Positions 9,571 through 18,103 of a stretch of 23,764 bases of DNA are shown here, in pieces. Made by a program: the position numbers and the translations under genes. How positions within the stretch are numbered: the stretch's first letter is position 1; every line of letters starts with the position of its first letter. The notes beneath the pieces are model-generated. The model made no database searches. It was not told where the DNA came from and worked only from the letters and a program-made list of their open reading frames with translations. The DNA is from DATLYB01 sp964502525 (GTDB lineage: Bacteria; Bacteroidota; Bacteroidia; Chitinophagales; CAIOSU01): positions 1-23,764 of the forward strand of contig CAZCXH010000067.1 in NCBI GenBank assembly GCA_964502525.1, written 5' to 3'.

Positions 9571-9674
9571 TGACAATGACCGTGATTAAAATCGTTGAGA
9601 TGACTACTAAATACTTTTTAATACCTATAAAGAACACAAAACCAAAAACACTTAAAAAATAAAATCCAAAAGCC

Positions 9675-12600
9675 ATGAAAAACACATTTTCCCGGAACAC
9701 CCTCATGCTGATATGCCTGAGCGCATGCGCCTTTGTTGTATCAGCGCAAACCAACTGCACCCCCAACCCGCCCACGGGCAACCCCGGGGTATTCCCCGCG
9801 CCCGATGACATTCCTTGCATAGAACGGAATGTGCCCTATGATTTCACCATGCAGTTGGAAAATTTCACCACGTTCAACAGCCCTTTGGGCGTCATCACCG
9901 TTGACTGGACGCGGATTGACCGCATCGAAAATTTCCCGTGCGGCATCTTGTGGCAGTCTGACAAATCGCAATATGCACCCGGAGAAGCGGGATGCATCAG
10001 GGTATACGGAACGAGCAATGAACTGGTGGGGCAATATCCATTGAGGATTTACATGACTATGCAGATGCAGGCCCCCGGCTTAGGCACTTTGACCGTCAGC
10101 GATGAACTGCAGAACTTGGTTTCCATGGCCGGGCTTGCTAACGATTACCGCTATGTTTCACGCGTGATTGAAACCGGAGACGCCTGCCCTCCGCGCGATA
10201 TTTACTCTACATCGGTTGCGAGCTGCCACTTGGCTTCGGTGACGCCCGGCAGCGCCCCGATGGGAAGCAGCGTGAATTTGACCATCACCGGCACCGGAAC
10301 TCATTTTTCCCAGGGTACCGTTACCGTTTGGTTTGAGCAGGGCGGCACTGCGGTTTATCCTGATTCTTCTCCTTCGGTTATCAATGACACCGCCATCAGC
10401 GCCTCATTTACTTTCAATGGTCCGTGTGGTTTTTACAACTTGAACGTGCAAAACACAGTTGATGGGCTGCTTACCCTCAGCAATGCAATTGAAGTTAGAT
10501 GTGACGATGGGGATCCCTGCACATTAGATTATTGTGACGGCATAGCAGGCTGTGTTTTTTATCCGGCCTGTGATGATGGCAATCCCTGCACCATTGACTC
10601 CTGTGATGCCTTGGGCAATTGCTTCAACACCCCTGCAGTTTGCGATGACGGAGTTGCCTGCACCTATGATTATTGCGGCTCATGGAGCGGATGCGCAAGC
10701 AACCCGGCATGCAATGATAACGACACCTGCACCATTGATTCCTGCGATGGGCTGGGAAATTGCTTCTTCACACCGGTGGTTTGCGATGACGGGGATGCGT
10801 GCACGTATGACCATTGCGATTATTATGGATGCCTGAGCGATTTGCCCTGCGGGGATAACGACCCCTGCACGATTGACTCCTGCGATGGGCAGGGCAATTG
10901 TTTGAATACGCCATTTGTTTGCGATGATGGAGACCCCTGCACCGATGATTATTGTGCGGATTTTTCCTCAGGATTTTGTTATACCTCCCCGCGTTGCGAT
11001 GATGGCGACCCCTGCACGATTGACTCCTGCGATGGGCTGGGCAACTGCTTCAACACACCGGTGATATGCGATGACGGAGATGGATGCACCACTGATTATT
11101 GCGACTATTGGTATGGGTGTTATAATTACCTTGTTTGCGGTGATTATAACAGTTGCACGATTGATTCCTGCGATGGGCAAGGCAATTGCTTCTACCTGCC
11201 TTATGTCTGTGATGATGGCGACCTGTGCACCAATGATTATTGTGATGGCATAGGTAGCTGTTCTACCTCACCGTATTGTGATGATTATAGCCCCTGTACA
11301 TCTGATTCCTGCGATGGGCAAGGCAACTGCATCAATACACCGGTAGTTTGTGATGACGGGGTTTTCTGCACCAATGATTTTTGCGACTATTGGAACGGAT
11401 GCGCAAGCTACCCTTCTTGTGATGATTACAACGCCTGCACGATTGATTCCTGCGATGGACAAGGCAACTGCATCAACACAGCGGTGGTCTGCGATGACGG
11501 AGATGCCTGCACCACTGACTTATGCGACTATTGGTCTGGGGGGTGTTATAGTTACCCTGCCTGCAACGATTATAATATCTGCACGATTGATTCCTGCGAT
11601 GGGCAGGGCAACTGTATCAACACAGCGGTAGTCTGTGATGACGGAGATGCCTGCACTATTGATTATTATTGCGACTATTGGTACGGGTGCATTAGTTCCT
11701 TTGTCTGCGATGATGGCGATCCTTGCACGATTGATTCCTGCGATGGATTCGGCAATTGTTTCTACACTCCGGTGGTATGCGATGACGGGGTTTTCTGCAC
11801 CTATGATGTTTGCGACTATTGGTATGGGTGGTGCATTAGTTCCTTTGTCTGCGATGATGGCGATCCTTGCACGATTGATTCCTGCGATGGGCTGGGCAAC
11901 TGCCTCTACACACCGTTTGTTTGCGATGATGGCGACCTTTGCACCGATGATTATTGCGATGGCATGGGCGGCTGTTCTGTTTATCCGCATTGTGATGATG
12001 GCGACCCTTGCACGACCGACTCCTGCTCCGGGACAAGTATTTGTTATTTTCAACAGATGAGTTGTGACGACCGGAACCCCTGCACCGTTGATTATTGTGA
12101 TGGCGCGGGAGGCTGTTACACCTCACCGCATTGCTATGATTATGACGCGTGTACTACTGACTCCTGCGATGGACATCTCAATTGTTTCTTTACTCCGTTG
12201 GTATGCGATGATGGCGACCCCTGCACGGATGATTATTGCGACTATTGGTACGGAGGATGTATCAGCAACCCGCATTGCCCTCCCGCCAATGACAATGTGT
12301 GCGCTGCGGAAGCATTGCAATTAGGAACTCCCGCGCCTTTTGATAACAGGATGGCAACGGTTGAACCCGGAGAAGCAACTCCCGGATCCGGCACCGGTGT
12401 TGATGCCTGTAACTCACAGGATGGCTGGTGTTCCTCAGATATTGACGTGCAGAACTCCGTTTGGTTTTATTTCACGGCTCCCGCAAGCGGTCATGTAAAA
12501 GTATCATCAGAGGCTATTGACGCGCAGCTTGCTGTTTACACCGCTGGAGATTGCAATGATTTTTCCACCTTCTCAAAAGTAGGCGCAAATGATGATGGCA

Positions 12601-14162
12601 ACCCGGCATGCGAGTTCTGTCCGCTCGCAGAGCTTTCGTGTCTCACTCCGGGACTTATCTATTATGTGCAGCTTGACGGGTACGTGGGTGCAAATGGAAC
12701 AGGCGCCATCACCGCAACCGATGCGGGTCCTGCTGACATCAACATTACTTACACGCTCGTAAACGCGAGCACCGATCTTGACATTGGTCCGTTGCGGGAA
12801 GGCGACATCCTCAACAAGCGGCTGCTGCCACCGTTCAACATCCGCGCTGATGTGGATGCCTGCGGTGTTCCAGCGGGCAGCGTGAAGTTTGTGCTCAATG
12901 GCAGCACCGTACGCATTGAAAATATCGCTCCCTTGGCCATTGCCGGTGACGCTCCCACAGGCAACTATAAGACATGGAACGTATCACAGGGTTCTTACCA
13001 CCTGCAAACATCCGCCTACAGGAACCGCAACATGAATGGCGGTTTGCTGGGGCTGCCCGGTGAAATCAACTTCACCGTGGTGGATGATGATTGCTATCCG
13101 CTTACCGTTGAAATCAACACCGACCTGTATGGAGAACAAACATCATTCAAACTCACGGATCTCACTGACAATACGCTCGTTGGAAGCACCGACTCGGGTT
13201 CCCTGGGCAGCGCAACCAACTACAGGCAAAGTTTCTGCGTGCCGGCTGACCATTGTTATGAGTTCAGGATTTTTGACAGCGATGGAATCTGCTGCCTGTA
13301 CGGCAACGGCTCATACGCGGTAACATTCAACAGCAGCGTGGTGGCTTCCGGTGGCGAATTTGTTTCCAGCGAAACCACGGCATTCGGCAATTGCCAGCCC
13401 GACTGTGAAGGAGTGATTGGCGGCACCGCGGTCACAGATGTGAATGGCGCCTGCTGCCAGCCGGACGACCTTGACTGCTCAGGTGTTTGTTTTGGCGGTG
13501 ACAACACCCTTCAGGTGGTGTCATTCACGCTTGTGGAAACCAAAACCGATGCCGACATCCGCCCGCTCAATGATGGCGATGTGATTGACCTCTCCGCCAC
13601 ACCTTTCATCAGCGTAAGGGCAAATTTGTGCGCGAGCGCGGGCAGCGTCAGGTTCAGGGTGAACGGCAGCAACTTTAGCCTGGAGAACATCGCTCCTTAT
13701 GCCATTGCAGGCGATGCGCCTCCGGGCAATTATAAAAAATGGAACGTCAGTCCCGGCACTTACACCATCGAGGCGATTCCTTACCCGGGCGCTGGCGGCA
13801 GCGGAACAGCGGGCGTCAGCAAAACCATTACCATCACCGTGGTTGGCGGCTCATCTAAGACCGGTGATGAAAATACCGCTGTCAATATCACCGGAGAAGA
13901 TGGACTGGCGATCCGGGCTTACCCGAATCCGTTCAATGATATGCTGACGTTTGAATTCAGCATCCCGAAAGAAGGTGCTGTTGCTCTTGAACTGTACAGC
14001 ATCAGCGGTGAGAAGATTGCAACGGTGTTTGAAGGGAAGGTGGCAGGCGGGGAAATCAACCGGCACGTTTTCCATGCAGGTGATCTTGCCAGCGGGCTGT
14101 ATATGTACAAGATAAAAACGAATGAGGCGGTGGTGACGGAAAGGGTGATGCTGGCGAGGTAG
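9675..14162 (+). CDS. T9SS-secreted giant cysteine-rich protein with 25 CTDC-like repeats
   Basis: 1495 residues. Signal peptide 1-24 (cleavage VSA|Q). Residues about 25-180 are an unrecognised beta-rich N-terminus; about 182-274 an IPT/TIG-like Ig module. Residues 276-867 hold 25 consecutive four-cysteine units of about 22-25 residues (C-x5-C-x4-C-x5-C, for example CDDGDPCTIDSCDGLGNC). Then come a PPC-like jelly roll (about 868-1020), an all-beta module shared with the previous gene (about 1022-1136), a Cys-containing module with FRIFDSDG-x-CC (about 1140-1240), a DC-x-G-x-x-GG-type linker, a second shared module (about 1280-1390) and a T9SS CTD (about 1413-1495, YPNPF to VMLAR). The repeats resemble Pfam Dicty_CTDC units of slime-mould matrix proteins. 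A disulfide-rich, possibly calcium-binding stalk is inferred. Confidence 0.94.
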   Translation: MKNTFSRNTLMLICLSACAFVVSAQTNCTPNPPTGNPGVFPAPDDIPCIERNVPYDFTMQLENFTTFNSPLGVITVDWTRIDRIENFPCGILWQSDKSQYAPGEAGCIRVYGTSNELVGQYPLRIYMTMQMQAPGLGTLTVSDELQNLVSMAGLANDYRYVSRVIETGDACPPRDIYSTSVASCHLASVTPGSAPMGSSVNLTITGTGTHFSQGTVTVWFEQGGTAVYPDSSPSVINDTAISASFTFNGPCGFYNLNVQNTVDGLLTLSNAIEVRCDDGDPCTLDYCDGIAGCVFYPACDDGNPCTIDSCDALGNCFNTPAVCDDGVACTYDYCGSWSGCASNPACNDNDTCTIDSCDGLGNCFFTPVVCDDGDACTYDHCDYYGCLSDLPCGDNDPCTIDSCDGQGNCLNTPFVCDDGDPCTDDYCADFSSGFCYTSPRCDDGDPCTIDSCDGLGNCFNTPVICDDGDGCTTDYCDYWYGCYNYLVCGDYNSCTIDSCDGQGNCFYLPYVCDDGDLCTNDYCDGIGSCSTSPYCDDYSPCTSDSCDGQGNCINTPVVCDDGVFCTNDFCDYWNGCASYPSCDDYNACTIDSCDGQGNCINTAVVCDDGDACTTDLCDYWSGGCYSYPACNDYNICTIDSCDGQGNCINTAVVCDDGDACTIDYYCDYWYGCISSFVCDDGDPCTIDSCDGFGNCFYTPVVCDDGVFCTYDVCDYWYGWCISSFVCDDGDPCTIDSCDGLGNCLYTPFVCDDGDLCTDDYCDGMGGCSVYPHCDDGDPCTTDSCSGTSICYFQQMSCDDRNPCTVDYCDGAGGCYTSPHCYDYDACTTDSCDGHLNCFFTPLVCDDGDPCTDDYCDYWYGGCISNPHCPPANDNVCAAEALQLGTPAPFDNRMATVEPGEATPGSGTGVDACNSQDGWCSSDIDVQNSVWFYFTAPASGHVKVSSEAIDAQLAVYTAGDCNDFSTFSKVGANDDGNPACEFCPLAELSCLTPGLIYYVQLDGYVGANGTGAITATDAGPADINITYTLVNASTDLDIGPLREGDILNKRLLPPFNIRADVDACGVPAGSVKFVLNGSTVRIENIAPLAIAGDAPTGNYKTWNVSQGSYHLQTSAYRNRNMNGGLLGLPGEINFTVVDDDCYPLTVEINTDLYGEQTSFKLTDLTDNTLVGSTDSGSLGSATNYRQSFCVPADHCYEFRIFDSDGICCLYGNGSYAVTFNSSVVASGGEFVSSETTAFGNCQPDCEGVIGGTAVTDVNGACCQPDDLDCSGVCFGGDNTLQVVSFTLVETKTDADIRPLNDGDVIDLSATPFISVRANLCASAGSVRFRVNGSNFSLENIAPYAIAGDAPPGNYKKWNVSPGTYTIEAIPYPGAGGSGTAGVSKTITITVVGGSSKTGDENTAVNITGEDGLAIRAYPNPFNDMLTFEFSIPKEGAVALELYSISGEKIATVFEGKVAGGEINRHVFHAGDLASGLYMYKIKTNEAVVTERVMLAR
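10500..12275 (+). repeat. Array of 25 alternating four-Cys units
   Basis: Odd units (A) end in a variable YC-D-Y-W-Y-GC type segment. Even units (B) carry the near-invariant TIDSCDG-x-GNC. Alternation is strict, A-B-A-B through 13 A and 12 B units, so the evolutionary unit is a pair of about 46 codons. B units also keep near-identical DNA (attgattcctgcgatgggc), while A units vary. A 61-bp exact repeat occurs at 11686-11746 and 11830-11890. Confidence 0.9.
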
Positions 14163-14205
14163 CGAAGTCACAGCGTTCATTGAGTCAGAGCAGCAGACAG
14201 AGCCA

Positions 14206-14236
14206 CAGATGCCATCTCTTCAAGAGATGGCATCTG
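14206..14236. terminator. Perfect 31-nt palindrome between converging genes
   Basis: cagatgccatctctt and its exact reverse complement are separated by a single C (14221). It lies 43 nt after the Cys-repeat gene stop and 22 nt beyond the rhomboid gene stop, so it could end transcription from both sides. No T-run follows, so it is a hairpin candidate and not a classical intrinsic terminator. Confidence 0.6.
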
Positions 14237-14242
14237 TTGACG

Positions 14243-14277
14243 GAAGCAATCCTCAACATCACTGCGGGGATTGCTTC
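14243..14277 (-). terminator. Hairpin overlapping the end of the rhomboid gene
   Basis: gaagcaatcc (14243-14252) pairs with ggattgcttc (14268-14277), with a 15-nt loop that contains the rhomboid stop codon (14259-14261). It may stabilise the 3' end of the rhomboid mRNA or help termination. Confidence 0.45.
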
Positions 14278-14969
14278 AGATCTGTTTCATCAACAGACTT
14301 TTCACCGGGTTGAGATTCCGAAGTCTTCTCCTTCGGCACATAAATATAACGGTAGCTCACTTCCGGCTGCTGTTCATCATCTGTCATCTGCCACGGCTCT
14401 TTGGGCTGCAGGTCAATATAGCGGAACAGCCAGGCGAGCAGGCTTCCGGCTACAGCGCCAGCGAGGTGCGATTCCCATGAAACGCCAAAAAGATAGGGCA
14501 CCAAGCCCCATACGATGCCGCCATACATGAAAATAATAAAGAAGCTGATGACGAGCGATTTCATGTCATTGCGGAACACACCGCTGAAAAACAGGAAGAA
14601 CGCAAACCCATACACCAGTCCGCTGGCGCCTATGTGGTAAACCGGCCTGGCGAGCAGCCACACAGATACTCCTGTAATTACATAGATGATCGGAATCACT
14701 TTTCTGGATGCTACAGGATAAAAGTAAATGAGCAGAGAGCCGAGTATCAGTATCGGCACTGAGTTGGTGAGCAGGTGGTGAACATCGCCATGAACGAGCG
14801 GGCTGGTGAAGATGCCCATGATGCCGTAAAGTTTCCTGGGATAATTTCCAAACACGCTGAGGTCGGCAGCGGCAAATATTTCATATCCCTTCACCATCCA
14901 CAACAGCATGACGAACAGGGTGGGGTAGCGAAGACTTTTAAAAAGCTTATGACGGTCGTCCATTTCCAA
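14259..14969 (-). CDS. Rhomboid family intramembrane serine protease
   Basis: 236 residues with about six hydrophobic segments between residues 15 and 182. The rhomboid signatures are all present: H60-G-D-x-x-HH-x-x-x-N69 in the second membrane helix region, the catalytic serine in GAS116G, and the catalytic histidine in ESH168LAGAVAG. These form the Ser-His dyad that cleaves transmembrane segments of membrane proteins within the inner membrane. The C-terminal ~50 residues are a charged, probably cytoplasmic tail. The gene converges on the secreted-protein gene and lies back to back with the two-component pair, from which it is separated by 305 bp. The substrate cannot be predicted. Confidence 0.93.
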   Translation of the reverse strand: MEMDDRHKLFKSLRYPTLFVMLLWMVKGYEIFAAADLSVFGNYPRKLYGIMGIFTSPLVHGDVHHLLTNSVPILILGSLLIYFYPVASRKVIPIIYVITGVSVWLLARPVYHIGASGLVYGFAFFLFFSGVFRNDMKSLVISFFIIFMYGGIVWGLVPYLFGVSWESHLAGAVAGSLLAWLFRYIDLQPKEPWQMTDDEQQPEVSYRYIYVPKEKTSESQPGEKSVDETDLKQSPQ

Positions 14970-15274
14970 AAGTTAGTCAAAAAGAAGGGCAGTTCTAAAA
15001 ATTTCACCACTTACCCCTCTCCTTCCGGAGAGGCATCCTTTAACCCCGCGATTTATCGTGAGGATGAGAACCGATATCTCCATTGGCTTTAGCCTTGACA
15101 GGAAGATAGCAAATTGTCAAATCATAAGAATCTCCTCTTATCAGAGTTATGAGATGCCTTCCGCACAAAGTGACGGAATCCGTCATTCTGCGGATCGCTA
15201 TCGCTCAGCATGACCAATGATTCGCAAATCAGAATGAGTTAATTTGGCTGATATTCGCACAAAATATACAACGC
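14970..15274. other. Intergenic region between rhomboid and response regulator genes
   Basis: This 305-bp divergent spacer must hold the promoters of both flanking genes. It contains one repeat copy at 14988-15035, and a hairpin-prone tract at about 15171-15225 (gacggaatccgtc followed by tcgctatcgctcagcatgac) of the kind scattered through Bacteroidota genomes. The sequence ttaatttg at 15239-15246 is one base off the TAnnTTTG consensus and could be the -7 box of the regulator gene. Confidence 0.4.
14988..15035 (+). repeat. Partial copy of the small interspersed repeat also found at 17455
   Basis: It begins ggcagttctaaaaatttcac and continues through cacttacccctctcc with a ctctccttccggagag hairpin. 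It aligns over about 45 bp with 17455-17500, but the matching right end (gcaatttttagaactgcc) is absent, so this looks like a half element. Confidence 0.65.
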
Positions 15275-15952
15275 ATGAAAGTTCTGATTGTTGAAGACGA
15301 GCCGAAAGTGGCGGCATTTCTTGAAAAAGGATTGAAGGAAAGCGGCTATGAAACCGATGTGGTTTATGACGGTGAGATGGGCAAAAGGTTTGTTACGAAA
15401 AACGATTACAATGTCGTGCTGCTCGATTTGGTGATACCGTACATCAATGGCGTGGAGCTGTGCCGGCAGATTCGCAGCGTGAAGCCCAACCTTCCGGTGC
15501 TGATGCTGACCGCTCTGGGAACCACTGAAGACAAGGTGGCTGGCTTTGATGCTGGCGCTGATGATTACCTCGTCAAACCTTTTGAGTTCCAGGAATTGCT
15601 GGCCCGGGTCAAAGCGCTTACCAAGCGTTCATCAGGCACCGTTGAAAGTTCCAATAAGATCAGGGTGGCAGATCTTGAATTGGACCTTGACAGGAAGGTT
15701 GCCCTGAGGGGAGGCTGCACTATTGATCTTACCGCCAAGGAATACGCCCTTCTTGAATTTTTTATGAAGAATACCAACAAGGTTCTTTCACGTGTTACCA
15801 TTACTGAAAGAGTCTGGGGCATTGATTTCGACACCAATACTAATGTGGTTGATGTGTATGTGAACCTGTTAAGAAAGAAGATTGACAAGGACTTTGACAA
15901 CAAGCTGATTCAAACCAAAGTGGGCATGGGATATATTTTCGGAGAAAAGTAA
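15275..15952 (+). CDS. OmpR/PhoB-family response regulator
   Basis: 225 residues. The N-terminal receiver domain (1-115) shows the acidic pocket E7-D8, the phospho-acceptor D51, T79 and K101. The C-terminal winged-helix DNA-binding domain (about 125-225) carries the usual LTAKEYALLEFF and VDVYV-x-x-LRKK-x-D motifs. The partner kinase starts 1 nt after the stop (taa-a-atg), so the two are almost certainly co-transcribed and translationally coupled. Phosphorylation at D51 is expected to drive DNA binding. Target genes are not evident from the sequence. Confidence 0.96.
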   Translation: MKVLIVEDEPKVAAFLEKGLKESGYETDVVYDGEMGKRFVTKNDYNVVLLDLVIPYINGVELCRQIRSVKPNLPVLMLTALGTTEDKVAGFDAGADDYLVKPFEFQELLARVKALTKRSSGTVESSNKIRVADLELDLDRKVALRGGCTIDLTAKEYALLEFFMKNTNKVLSRVTITERVWGIDFDTNTNVVDVYVNLLRKKIDKDFDNKLIQTKVGMGYIFGEK

Positions 15953-15953
15953 A

Positions 15954-17327
15954 ATGAACATCCGCGGAAAACTCACTCTCAGCTTTCTCGCAATCGTATC
16001 ATTGATTTTTATTACCGCCTCCATCACTATCTACGGGTTCTCGGCAGATTACAGGAGGGACAGCTATTACACCAGGCTGATTAGCAAGGCAAATAATACG
16101 GCTAAGCTATTGTTCGAAGTGGACCAGGTGGACGCGGCATTGCTGAAAAAACTTGAAAAAGACAACCTTGCCAGCCTGCCAAAGGAGAGGGTGGAGATAT
16201 ATAATGATAAAAATGAAATTCTCTTCACCACGGACGAAGAAGGTGTATTGAATGCGGATACTGATATGTTGAACCGGATTCGGGAGGGGAATGATGTGCG
16301 GTATGTTTCCGGTGAGTTCGAGTGTGTCGGATTCATTTTTCCATGGAAGGATGAAAATTATGTGGTAAGCGCAGGCGCTGTTGATGTTTACGGCATCAAG
16401 AGGCTGCAATACCTCAGGCGAAATCTTTTCATTGTAAACGCGATCAGTTTCCTTATTGTCTTCATTTCCGGGTGGATGTTTTCCGGGCAGGCGCTTGCAC
16501 CGATCAAGCAGGTGATCAGCCGGGTAAATGAAATAAGCGCTTCCAATCTTGACCTTCGGGTTGATGAAGGCAATGGCACTGACGAAATCGCGCGCCTTGC
16601 CATGACGTTCAATCAAATGCTCGACCGGCTCGAAAACGCATTCAAGATGGAGAAAAATCTGATCGCCAACGCGTCACATGAAATACGCACCCCGCTTACC
16701 GCAATCACAGGCCAACTGGAAGTGAATCTGATGAAAGAACGCACCAACGAAGAATACAAGGCAACTTTCCAATCGCTTCTTGACGATATTAAAAACCTTA
16801 ATTCAATTTCGGACAAGTTGCTGATGCTGGCTCAGGCAAGCGCGGGAAGTGAAAAATTGAATTTCAAGCCAATCAGGATTGATGAGATTTTATGGCAGGT
16901 GAAGACTGAACTGCACAAGCAACGACAGGGCTACAAGGTGAATATTGACCTCAGCAGCGGCATTCCCGATGACAAGGCGCTTACCGTCATGGGCAACGAG
17001 CAGTTGCTGAAAACTGCGCTGAGCAACCTTGCCGATAACGGCTGCAAATATTCGCCTGACCACCAGGTGCAGATCAACCTCAGTTCCAATGGCGCTGATA
17101 ATTTGAATATACGCTTTCATGATAACGGAATTGGGGTCAAAGGAGAAGACATTCAGCAGCTTTTTGAACCATTTTTCAGGGGCAGTAATGCCGCGCAGTT
17201 CAAAGGGCATGGCATCGGTCTTTCACTCGCCAATAGGATTATTACCCTGCATAATGGCAAGATCGAAGTAGAACCTGTTGCGGAAGCCGGAACTACGTTC
17301 TGCGTTTCACTACCAACGGCTTCCTGA
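15954..17327 (+). CDS. HAMP-domain sensor histidine kinase, partner of the upstream regulator
   Basis: 457 residues. TM1 at about 7-28, a periplasmic sensor region of about 125 residues (30-157) without a recognised fold, TM2 at about 158-178, HAMP at about 179-231. The HisKA domain has the H-box SHEIRTPLTAI with phospho-acceptor H242. The HATPase_c domain follows, with N-box NLADNGCKYS (358-367), G1 DNGIGV (390-395), F-box LFEPFFRG (403-410) and G2 GHGIGLSL (418-425). All catalytic boxes are intact. In overall layout it resembles CusS-type kinases, but no metal-binding motif is obvious in the sensor region, so the signal is unknown. Confidence 0.95.
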   Translation: MNIRGKLTLSFLAIVSLIFITASITIYGFSADYRRDSYYTRLISKANNTAKLLFEVDQVDAALLKKLEKDNLASLPKERVEIYNDKNEILFTTDEEGVLNADTDMLNRIREGNDVRYVSGEFECVGFIFPWKDENYVVSAGAVDVYGIKRLQYLRRNLFIVNAISFLIVFISGWMFSGQALAPIKQVISRVNEISASNLDLRVDEGNGTDEIARLAMTFNQMLDRLENAFKMEKNLIANASHEIRTPLTAITGQLEVNLMKERTNEEYKATFQSLLDDIKNLNSISDKLLMLAQASAGSEKLNFKPIRIDEILWQVKTELHKQRQGYKVNIDLSSGIPDDKALTVMGNEQLLKTALSNLADNGCKYSPDHQVQINLSSNGADNLNIRFHDNGIGVKGEDIQQLFEPFFRGSNAAQFKGHGIGLSLANRIITLHNGKIEVEPVAEAGTTFCVSLPTAS

Positions 17328-17454
17328 TGGTGTTTTGCATCCGAATAATTAATCTGATTTTAATTACGGTTTCACTGAATGATGATTTTGCATACGTAAT
17401 ATAGGGATGTGTTTGTGTTATATCTGCTGTGAAATGTCAATCATTTATCATAAG

Positions 17455-17525
17455 GGCGATTCTAAAAAATTTACCACTTACTCCTCTCCGGTGAGGCGAT
17501 AAAAAAAGCAATTTTTAGAACTGCC
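17455..17525 (+). repeat. 71-bp MITE-like element with terminal inverted repeats
   Basis: The left end, ggcgattctaaaaaattta, and the right end, gcaatttttagaactgcc (17508-17525), are imperfect inverted repeats with a ctctccggtgag core. The left 45 bp match the partial copy at 14988. There is no coding capacity, so any movement would need a transposase supplied elsewhere. Confidence 0.65.
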
Positions 17526-17761
17526 GATAAAAATAAATGCAGGGTGATTTGAAATCGGGTTCCCCAAAGGGGAGCCTGATTTCATTACCCTTCAATCTTC
17601 CCGGTGCAGTGCGCTATGTCAGGCAATAATGTTTACGGTTTACATGTTTTCGGTTCTACAAATTCAGAACTCCTTGCGCCATATCTATTCCAAAAATTTC
17701 ATCGCAAAATGTTTGGCGGCTTTGTATGGTTCGACCTTATTACCTTAAAACAATCCGCCTA

Positions 17762-17900
17762 ATACCATTTAGACATTGAAAGTAGTCCATTGAGCGTAAG
17801 CTGTCATGCTGAGTTCATCGAAGCATGGTGCGGCCTTCGCCACCCTTCGATAAACTCAGGGTGATCGCTCAACAGACCAATTTTGAAGTCTAAATGGTAT
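17762..17900. repeat. 139-bp MITE-like palindromic element
   Basis: The perfect 13-bp ends ataccatttagac (17762-17774) and gtctaaatggtat (17888-17900) enclose a largely self-complementary interior: ttgagcg / cgctcaa and ctgagttcatcgaag / cttcgataaactcag. The whole element can fold into one long hairpin. It has no coding capacity. Confidence 0.75.
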
Positions 17901-17955
17901 AACTTGTTCATTCAAAAAGAAATCAGCCCGGACTCCCCTCTCCTACAGTTTATAT

Positions 17956-17997
17956 GTTTACGGTTTGTTGCAAAACTCCAAATTGTAAACCGTAAAC
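17956..17997. terminator. Hairpin downstream of the fadJ gene
   Basis: gtttacggttt (17956-17966) pairs with aaaccgtaaac (17987-17997) around a 20-nt loop, about 107 nt past the fadJ stop on the minus strand. It is a plausible 3' hairpin, but there is no clear T-run, so a terminator role is tentative. Confidence 0.35.
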
Positions 17998-18103
17998 TGT
18001 AAACGGCTCAATGGCGCAATTTATCCCGTTCAAAGTATAAAAGGCAGGAGTTAGATGGAATAGCAGTAAACAACTGCCCGAAAAAATTGACCTGATGGTA
18101 GCA

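Larger units (their letters stand above)
17328..18103. other. 776-bp gene-free region rich in small inverted-repeat elements
   Basis: No frame here gives a credible protein and I see no tRNA or known RNA. The region contains two MITE-like elements (17455-17525 and 17762-17900) and three copies of the 11-mer gtttacggttt (17631-17641, 17956-17966 and, inverted, 17987-17997). It separates the plus-strand two-component pair from the minus-strand fad operon and appears to be a sink for small repeats. Confidence 0.6.

Noticed and set aside
11520..12053. 177-codon open frame on the minus strand within the Cys-repeat gene
   Set aside because: It is an Ile/Ala-rich shadow caused by the repeating codons of the plus-strand gene; it has no start context or homology.
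10500..12275. CRISPR-like array
   Set aside because: The regular repeats are fully coding, vary in sequence and have no spacer structure.
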